From an uncultured Peptococcaceae bacterium (GTDB lineage: Bacteria; Bacillota; Dehalobacteriia; UBA4068): 5,831 nt of DNA. The notes beneath the pieces are model-generated. The model was not told the DNA's origin. It worked only from the letters and a program-made list of their open reading frames with translations, and searched no databases. Within the stretch, counting starts at the first letter, position 1. The number at the start of each line of letters is the position of its first letter. The position numbers and the translations under genes are program-made. This document shows positions 1 to 5,831 of the stretch, piece by piece. The stretch spans positions 1 to 5,831 of the forward strand of contig CAMZIS010000084.1 in NCBI GenBank assembly GCA_947307285.1. Direction: 5' to 3'.

Positions 1-124
1 GGGCGCGGCAAAGGACGGCTTCATCGGCCTGTTCACCGGCATGTACAAGACGGTATCTGCCGGCATGACGGCGGCGGTGGCCGCGGGCTTTGCCGTGGCC
101 CTGCTCTTCCGGCCCAAGGCCTGA
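1..124 (+). CDS. spoVAE: Stage V sporulation protein AE (SpoVAE/SpoVAEb family), C-terminal fragment
   Basis: Reading from base 2, 40 codons run open to a TGA at 122-124; the start lies outside the window. The fragment begins GAAKDGFIGLFTGMYKTVSA, continues as a hydrophobic, Ala/Gly-rich helix and ends LLFRPKA. From memory of the family, SpoVAE/SpoVAEb proteins end with a very similar pattern (GLLGVFTG, then SAG, a hydrophobic helix, and ALIFKPK). SpoVA proteins form the channel in the inner forespore membrane that imports Ca-dipicolinic acid during sporulation and releases it at germination. SpoVAE is a small integral membrane protein of a little over 100 residues, so about two thirds is missing here. 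The stop is 45 bases before priA, on the same strand and in the same reading frame. No convincing terminator follows it. The assignment rests on about 40 residues and on recalled family sequence, so it is good but not certain. SpoVAC is related and is the main alternative. Confidence 0.8.
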   Translation, partial: GAAKDGFIGLFTGMYKTVSAGMTAAVAAGFAVALLFRPKA

Positions 125-157
125 ATCCGCCCTCTTCCTTTTTTCAGCCCGGCAGGC

Positions 158-163
158 TATAAT
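158..163 (+). promoter_or_regulatory. Possible -10 element (TATAAT) for priA
   Basis: A perfect TATAAT stands in an otherwise GC-rich gap. Counting the usual seven bases from its last base puts transcription start at 170, the A of the priA ATG, which would make a leaderless message. The -35 position at a 17-base spacing (135-140) reads TTCCTT, a poor match to TTGACA, and there is no TG extension upstream of the -10. The hexamer alone is therefore weak evidence, and priA could instead be read through from the spoVA operon. Confidence 0.35.
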
Positions 164-169
164 GAGCAT

Positions 170-173
<4 letters not shown>
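162..173 (+). promoter_or_regulatory. Three-codon upstream mini-ORF overlapping the priA start
   Basis: ATG AGC ATA TGA begins 8 bases before priA. Its stop (171-173) overlaps the priA ATG (170-172) as an ATGA. The only purine-rich stretch upstream, GGCAGG at 151-156, is 5 bases from this first ATG but 13 from the priA ATG, so it is better placed for the mini-ORF. Termination and re-initiation could therefore couple the two. The sequence shows the arrangement; the regulatory role is inference, and chance is quite possible for so short an ORF. Confidence 0.25.
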
Positions 174-2377
<2,204 letters not shown>

Positions 2378-2414
2378 ATTTGCGCACAATTATTGCTTCA
2401 GCCTGCGATTTTAA

Positions 2415-2443
2415 TTGCTAAGCGCCAGTCGCGGTGGTATAAT
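2415..2443 (+). promoter_or_regulatory. Sigma-A type promoter with extended -10, upstream of def
   Basis: A -35 box TTGCTA (2415-2420) is separated by exactly 17 bases from a perfect -10 TATAAT (2438-2443), preceded by TGG (2435-2437), which gives the extended -10 motif TGnTATAAT. A second TATAAT overlaps it at 2443-2448 but has no matching -35. The expected transcription start is about 2450, leaving a leader of roughly 31 bases, too short for a riboswitch. The element lies in an AT-rich 103-base gap after priA, with no terminator hairpin before it. It should drive def and the genes packed behind it. Confidence 0.75.
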
Positions 2444-2466
2444 ATAATTTGCGGTTTTATGTATTC

Positions 2467-2475
2467 AAGGAGGAG
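2467..2475 (+). promoter_or_regulatory. Strong ribosome binding site for def
   Basis: AAGGAGGAG contains a full match to the anti-Shine-Dalgarno consensus AAGGAGG (2467-2473), with 7 bases to the ATG at 2481. It fixes the def start and predicts efficient translation, in contrast to the poor site before priA. Confidence 0.9.
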
Positions 2476-2480
2476 CTGTC

Positions 2481-2993
2481 ATGCCCGGTTACAGAAACAT
2501 CGTCACTGACGAAGACCCCCAGCTGCACCAGCCCAGCATCCAGGTGCTGCGTTTCGGCGCGTCCCTGCATAACCTGATGGACGATATGCGCCTTACCCTT
2601 TACCACAGCAACGGCGTGGGTCTGGCCGCGCCCCAGGTGGGCGTCAACAAGCGGGTCATCGTGGTGGACGACCGGGAAAACCCCTTCGTGGAGATGGTCA
2701 ACCCCCGCATCGTCGAAAGCTCCGGCTGCGAAGAAGACGTGGAAGCCTGCCTCTCCGTGCCCGACCGGGCCGGCTGGGTGCGGCGGGCCACCAAGATCAA
2801 AGTGGTTTATCAGGACCGCTTCGGCAAGGAGCACAGCATGAAGGCCTCCGGTTTTCAGGCCCGGGTGCTGCAGCATGAGATAGACCATCTGGACGGCATC
2901 CTCTACACCGACGTGATGACCGAGGAATACGTGCCGGAAACGGACGAAAAGGGCAACACCAAAAAGGTCAAGCCCCGCAAGGTGGAGGGATAA
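2481..2993 (+). CDS. def: Peptide deformylase, type 1-like
   Basis: Def removes the N-formyl group from nascent proteins as they leave the ribosome, releasing formate. It is a mononuclear metal hydrolase, normally with Fe2+. All three family motifs are present in the 170 residues: motif 1 GVGLAAPQ (45-52, with Q52 in the oxyanion hole), motif 2 EACLS (88-92, metal ligand C90), and motif 3 QHEIDH (131-136, ligands H132 and H136, catalytic E133). These positions coincide with the E. coli numbering for C90, H132, E133 and H136. The usual motif 2 is EGCLS, so residue 89 is Ala instead of Gly. The following loop reads VPDRAG where VPG-type sequences are common. Metal and catalytic residues are intact, so activity is expected. 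The C-terminal tail (about 150-170) is charged and Lys-rich. The strong site AAGGAGG and the absence of nearby alternatives support ATG 2481. fmt begins 6 bases after the stop; this pairing of formylating and deformylating enzymes is widespread in bacteria. Confidence 0.97.
   Translation: MPGYRNIVTDEDPQLHQPSIQVLRFGASLHNLMDDMRLTLYHSNGVGLAAPQVGVNKRVIVVDDRENPFVEMVNPRIVESSGCEEDVEACLSVPDRAGWVRRATKIKVVYQDRFGKEHSMKASGFQARVLQHEIDHLDGILYTDVMTEEYVPETDEKGNTKKVKPRKVEG
2984..2988 (+). promoter_or_regulatory. Ribosome binding site for fmt inside the def 3' end
   Basis: GGAGG lies in the last codons of def, 11 bases before the fmt ATG at 3000. The spacing is on the long side. With only 6 bases between the def stop and the fmt start, ribosomes ending def can restart at fmt, so the two are probably translationally coupled. 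Confidence 0.65.
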
Positions 2994-2999
2994 CGGCAG

Positions 3000-3926
3000 A
3001 TGAGGATAGTCTATATGGGCACGCCGGACTTTGCCGTAGGGCCCCTGCAGGCTCTGGCCCGGGCCGGCTACGAGGTGGCCGCCGTGGTCACCCAGCCGGA
3101 TAAGCCCCGCAACCGGGGCCGGCTCCAGCCCACGCCGGTGAAAGCCGCGGCGGAAGAGCTGGGCATCCCCGTGCTCACCCCGGAGAAGGTGAACCGGGAG
3201 GTGGAGGCGATAGCAGCTCTCAAGCCCGACCTGCTGGTGGTGGTGGCCTTCGGTCAGTTCCTCAGCGAAAAGCTGCTGGCCCTGCCGCCTCTGGGCGCGA
3301 TCAACATCCACGGCTCCCTGCTGCCCGCCTACCGGGGCGCGGCGCCCATCATCGCCGCCGTCATCAACGGCGAAACGGAAAGCGGCGTCACCATCATGTA
3401 CCTGGATAAGGGCATGGACAGCGGCGACATGATACTGCAGGAAAAGGTGGCTATAGGCGAAAACATGACCGCGGGCCAGCTGTACGACGAGCTTTCCCGT
3501 CTCGGCACGGAGCTGCTGCTTAAGGCTTTATCCCTGATCGAGCAGGGCCAGGCCCCCCGCACCCCCCAGGATCATGATAAAGCCACCTTCGCCCCTATGC
3601 TGAAAAAAGAAGACGAGATCATCGACTGGAGCCAATCCGCTAAAAAAGTCCACGACCGCATCCGCGGCATGAACCCCTTCCCCGGCGCTTACACCCTGCG
3701 GGAGGGCAAGCGGCTGAAGCTGTGGGCCAGCCGTCTGGAACCCCTGCCCACGGCCGGGGCCGCGCCCGGCAGCATCGTGGCCGCGGGCAAGGAGGGCTTC
3801 TGGGTGGCCTGCGGCGATCAGGCCCTGCTGCTCACCGAGGTGCAGCCCGAGGGCAAGTCCCGCATGGACGGGGCGGCCTACGCCCGGGGCTATCAGGCGA
3901 AAAAAGGCGTTATCCTGGGTCGCTGA
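3000..3926 (+). CDS. fmt: Methionyl-tRNA formyltransferase
   Basis: Fmt transfers a formyl group from 10-formyltetrahydrofolate to Met on the initiator tRNA, making fMet-tRNA for translation initiation. The 308 residues are typical (E. coli about 315). The N-terminal catalytic domain opens with MRIVYMGTPDFA and contains NIHGSLLPAYRGAAPI. Its catalytic N102 and H104, together with D140 in GMDSGD, correspond to N106, H108 and D144 of the E. coli enzyme. The loop TQPDKPRNRGR (31-41) is in the place of the tRNA-acceptor-binding insertion. The C-terminal OB-like tRNA-binding domain runs from about 205 (IIDWSQSA, MNPFPGA) to the end, with GAAYARGYQAKKGVILG as the closing motif. No key residue is missing. 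ATG 3000 gives the canonical N-terminus. The gene follows def by 6 bases and precedes the peptidase gene by 30. Confidence 0.97.
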   Translation: MRIVYMGTPDFAVGPLQALARAGYEVAAVVTQPDKPRNRGRLQPTPVKAAAEELGIPVLTPEKVNREVEAIAALKPDLLVVVAFGQFLSEKLLALPPLGAINIHGSLLPAYRGAAPIIAAVINGETESGVTIMYLDKGMDSGDMILQEKVAIGENMTAGQLYDELSRLGTELLLKALSLIEQGQAPRTPQDHDKATFAPMLKKEDEIIDWSQSAKKVHDRIRGMNPFPGAYTLREGKRLKLWASRLEPLPTAGAAPGSIVAAGKEGFWVACGDQALLLTEVQPEGKSRMDGAAYARGYQAKKGVILGR

Positions 3927-3943
3927 CCCGCAACATATTTCGA

Positions 3944-3948
3944 GGAGG
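3944..3948 (+). promoter_or_regulatory. Ribosome binding site for the zinc metallopeptidase gene
   Basis: GGAGG within GAGGAGG (3942-3948) sits 8 bases before the ATG at 3957, an optimal distance. The gene therefore has its own initiation signal despite lying in a tight cluster. Confidence 0.85.
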
Positions 3949-3956
3949 ACAAGGTT

Positions 3957-4631
3957 ATGTATTTCGACTGGACGTTTATCCTGCTGATACCGGCCATGCT
4001 GCTGGCCGCCTACGCGCAGACCAAGGTGACCTCTACCTACAGCAAATACTCCAAGGTGTTCGCCCGGCGCAATATCACCGCCGCTCAGATGGCCCGTCAG
4101 CTGCTGGATATGAACGGCCTGAACGAAGTGCCCATCCAGCCCGTCAAGGGCAGTCTGACCGACAACTACGACCCCCGCAACAAGGTGCTGCATCTGTCGG
4201 AGACTACTTACGGCAGCACTTCCGTAGCGGCCCTGGGCGTGGCGGCCCACGAATGCGGCCACGCCTTCCAGGATAAGGAAGGATATTCCCCTCTGCGCAT
4301 GCGCAACAATCTGGCCCCCATCGCCGCCATCGGCTCCAGCGCCGCCTGGATCATCTTCATCGTGGGCCTGCTCATGTCCATGATGGGCCTGGTGCGGCTG
4401 GGCATCCTCTGCTTCGTGGCCGTGGTGGCCTTCCAGCTGATCACCCTGCCGGTGGAGATCAATGCCTCCAACCGGGCCCTGGCCGCTTTGGAAGGCGGCG
4501 GCTTCCTTTACGACGACGAGCTGGGTCAGGCCAAGCAGGTGCTGAGCGCGGCGGCCCTGACCTACGTGGCGGCGGCCCTCACCGCTATCCTGCAGCTCTT
4601 CCGTATGCTGGCCATTTCCCGTCAAAGGTAA
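3957..4631 (+). CDS. Membrane zinc metallopeptidase, YugP family (Zn_peptidase_2)
   Basis: A 224-residue protein with the zincin signature HECGH at 98-102: H98 and H102 should bind zinc and E99 should be catalytic. The surrounding sequence, from TDNYDPRNKVLHLSE through GVAAHECGHAFQD, is characteristic of the YugP family (Pfam Zn_peptidase_2). The family also keeps an ExNASNRA motif, here E167 to A173, and I infer that E167 is the third zinc ligand. Four hydrophobic segments can be seen: about 5-20, 120-141, 147-166 and 198-219. This predicts an integral membrane protein with the HECGH motif between the first and second segments. The substrate and physiological role are not established for this family as far as I know; protein quality control at the membrane is a guess. 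Its place between fmt and rsmB is recurrent in Firmicutes. The length is normal, with no sign of damage. YugP of B. subtilis is the named relative, but I do not assign that symbol here. Confidence 0.92.
   Translation: MYFDWTFILLIPAMLLAAYAQTKVTSTYSKYSKVFARRNITAAQMARQLLDMNGLNEVPIQPVKGSLTDNYDPRNKVLHLSETTYGSTSVAALGVAAHECGHAFQDKEGYSPLRMRNNLAPIAAIGSSAAWIIFIVGLLMSMMGLVRLGILCFVAVVAFQLITLPVEINASNRALAALEGGGFLYDDELGQAKQVLSAAALTYVAAALTAILQLFRMLAISRQR
4624..4628 (+). promoter_or_regulatory. Ribosome binding site for rsmB overlapping the peptidase gene end
   Basis: AAAGG in the last codons of the peptidase gene ends directly before its TAA stop and lies 9 bases before the rsmB ATG. It is weaker than the sites before def and the peptidase gene. 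The 6-base gap between stop and start suggests translational coupling. Confidence 0.5.
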
Positions 4632-4637
4632 AGACCG

Positions 4638-5831
4638 ATGCCCAAAGCCCCAAAAACAAGTGCCAGAGAGGCGGCTTTCACCGTTCTGCTGCAAACAGAG
4701 CGGGAGGCCGCCTATGCTAATCTGGCCCTGAAAAAATATCTGGATCAGCACGCTTTAAGTGCGGCGGACGCCCGTCTGGCCTCCCAGATCGTCTACGGCA
4801 CGGCGCGCATGAAGATCGCCCTGGATCATATCATCTCCCAGCTGCTCACCCGGCCCTCCGCCAAACTGATGACCGAGGCCCGGGTGATACTGCGCCTTTC
4901 CCTGTTCCAGCTGGTCTATCTCAGCCGTCTCGAGCCCTACGCGGTAACGGACGAGGCGGTGGAGCTGGCAAAGCGCCACGGCAACGAGGCCATCGCCCGC
5001 CTGGTCAACGCCGTGCTCCGGAATTACCTGCGGCGGGAGGACAAAGACGCCATGCTGCCGGGGCGGGAAGCGGGTTTCGACTACCTGCATCTCACCCTGT
5101 CCTATCCCAAATGGCTGGCCGACTATCTGCTGCGCCGCTTCGGCTTCGAGGAGGCCGAGCGGTTCTGTCTTGCCATGAACGACCACCCCGGCGTCTACCT
5201 GCGCACCAACACCGTGCGTTTGCGCCGGGAAGAGCTGCAGGCGGCCCTTGCCCAGTGCGGCGTAAATGCTCAGCCCGCGGGCTTTGCCTACGAGACCCTC
5301 CGGGTGGAGCAGGGCGGCGGCCGCATCGCCTCCTGCACCCCGTTCCTCAGCGGCGGCTGTACCGTCCAGGGCCCGGCCTCCCAGCTGGCGGCCCACGCCC
5401 TGCATCCGGAATCGGGCAGCAGGGTGCTGGATCTGTGCGCCGCCCCCGGGGGCAAGACCACCCATCTGGCCGCCCTCATGGCCGACCGGGGCGATATCCG
5501 CGCCTTCGACGTGCATCCCCACAAGATCGCCCTTATCGAAGCCAACCTGAAACGGCTGGGCCTGACCTGCGTCACAGCCGAGGCCGCCGATTCCCGGAAT
5601 TTGCCGGAGAGCTTTCATGAATGGGCCGATTACATCCTGCTGGACGCGCCCTGCTCCGGCCTGGGCGTGCTGAACGCCCGGCCCGACAGCCGCTTCCACA
5701 AGCGGCCGGAGGATATCGCGGAGCTGGCCGGCACCGCCTATGAGCTTTTGAACGCCGCCGCCGGCTATCTCAGGCCGGGGGGCCTGCTGTGCTACGCCAC
5801 CTGCACTGTCACCCACGAGGAAAACGAAGAC
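4638..5831 (+). CDS. rsmB: 16S rRNA (cytosine-967-C5)-methyltransferase RsmB, C-terminus cut by window edge
   Basis: RsmB methylates C5 of cytosine 967 (E. coli numbering) of 16S rRNA using S-adenosylmethionine. The frame is open for 398 codons to the last base of the window. Full-length relatives have about 430-450 residues, so only some 30-50 are missing. Residues 1 to about 135 form the NusB-like RNA-binding domain (SAREAAFTVLL, VYGTARMK, RLVNAVLRNYLRR). The Rossmann methyltransferase domain then carries the AdoMet motif VLDLCAAPGGKT (263-274), DAPCSGLG (336-343, with C339, the cysteine needed for product release) and YATCT (386-390, with C389, the nucleophile that attacks the cytosine). 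This pair of cysteines defines RNA m5C methyltransferases. The stop of the peptidase gene is in the same frame at 4629-4631, so ATG 4638 is the first start possible. NusB is excluded because the catalytic domain is present. Confidence 0.95.
   Translation, partial: MPKAPKTSAREAAFTVLLQTEREAAYANLALKKYLDQHALSAADARLASQIVYGTARMKIALDHIISQLLTRPSAKLMTEARVILRLSLFQLVYLSRLEPYAVTDEAVELAKRHGNEAIARLVNAVLRNYLRREDKDAMLPGREAGFDYLHLTLSYPKWLADYLLRRFGFEEAERFCLAMNDHPGVYLRTNTVRLRREELQAALAQCGVNAQPAGFAYETLRVEQGGGRIASCTPFLSGGCTVQGPASQLAAHALHPESGSRVLDLCAAPGGKTTHLAALMADRGDIRAFDVHPHKIALIEANLKRLGLTCVTAEAADSRNLPESFHEWADYILLDAPCSGLGVLNARPDSRFHKRPEDIAELAGTAYELLNAAAGYLRPGGLLCYATCTVTHEENED

Noticed and set aside
111..144. GGCC-CAA-GGCC mini-hairpin followed by a T-run, as a possible spoVAE terminator
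   Set aside because: The stem is only 4 base pairs and the T-run (139-144) starts 17 bases after it, so it does not make an intrinsic terminator.
2457..3311. 284-codon open frame on the minus strand opposite def and the start of fmt
   Set aside because: It lies opposite two complete conserved genes and would need to cover the def promoter and ribosome binding site. Its His-rich translation shows no family resemblance.
3548..3570. Two runs of six C in fmt as a possible phase-variable tract
   Set aside because: The runs are short, code normally within a variable linker of Fmt, and fmt is a core gene where phase switching is implausible.
3528..4751. 407-codon open frame on the minus strand crossing the fmt, peptidase and rsmB boundaries
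   Set aside because: It is antisense to three clearly conserved genes, its translation is His/Gly/Gln-rich low-complexity sequence with no recognisable motif, and long antisense frames are expected in GC-rich coding DNA.
5771..5786. Perfect inverted repeat CAGGCC-GGGG-GGCCTG
   Set aside because: It lies inside the rsmB coding sequence, has no T-tract, and encodes the conserved LRPGG stretch; GC-rich codons explain it.
4755..5816. 353-codon open frame on the minus strand opposite rsmB
   Set aside because: It is the complement of the RsmB catalytic domain with all motifs intact on the plus strand. The composition is typical of a GC-rich shadow frame.

Overview
The window is a slice of GC-rich (roughly 60-65% G+C by eye) Bacillota chromosome. 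The first 124 bases encode the C-terminus of a stage V sporulation protein AE (SpoVAE) homologue, a family essentially confined to endospore formers and their close relatives. The gene order priA-def-fmt-zinc metallopeptidase-rsmB is a known Firmicutes housekeeping arrangement. High G+C with spoVA genes suggests a Clostridia or Negativicutes lineage rather than a low-GC Bacillus. A spoVA remnant alone does not prove that the organism sporulates.

Layout, all on the + strand: (1) 1-124, spoVAE 3' end, cut by the window edge. (2) 125-169, a short gap with a TATAAT-like -10 element and a tiny upstream AUG that overlaps the priA start. (3) 170-2377, priA, complete. (4) 2378-2480, an AT-rich gap with a convincing sigma-A type promoter and a strong Shine-Dalgarno site for def. 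(5) 2481-2993, def. (6) 3000-3926, fmt, 6 bases after def. (7) 3957-4631, a YugP-type membrane zinc metallopeptidase behind its own good ribosome binding site. (8) 4638 to beyond 5831, rsmB, open at the window edge.

The genes link replication restart (PriA) with translation. Fmt formylates the initiator Met-tRNA, Def removes the formyl group from new proteins, and RsmB methylates 16S rRNA. The membrane peptidase is the functionally obscure member. def, fmt, the peptidase gene and rsmB are packed tightly enough to be one transcription unit driven by the promoter before def. priA may have its own weak promoter or be read from the spoVA side.

I found no RNA gene, mobile element, CRISPR array, prophage or defence gene, and no sign of a previously undescribed system. 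This is a conserved core region. The points worth a second look are small: the spoVAE-priA junction, the unusual priA start, the def promoter, and an Ala for Gly change in the deformylase metal-binding motif.
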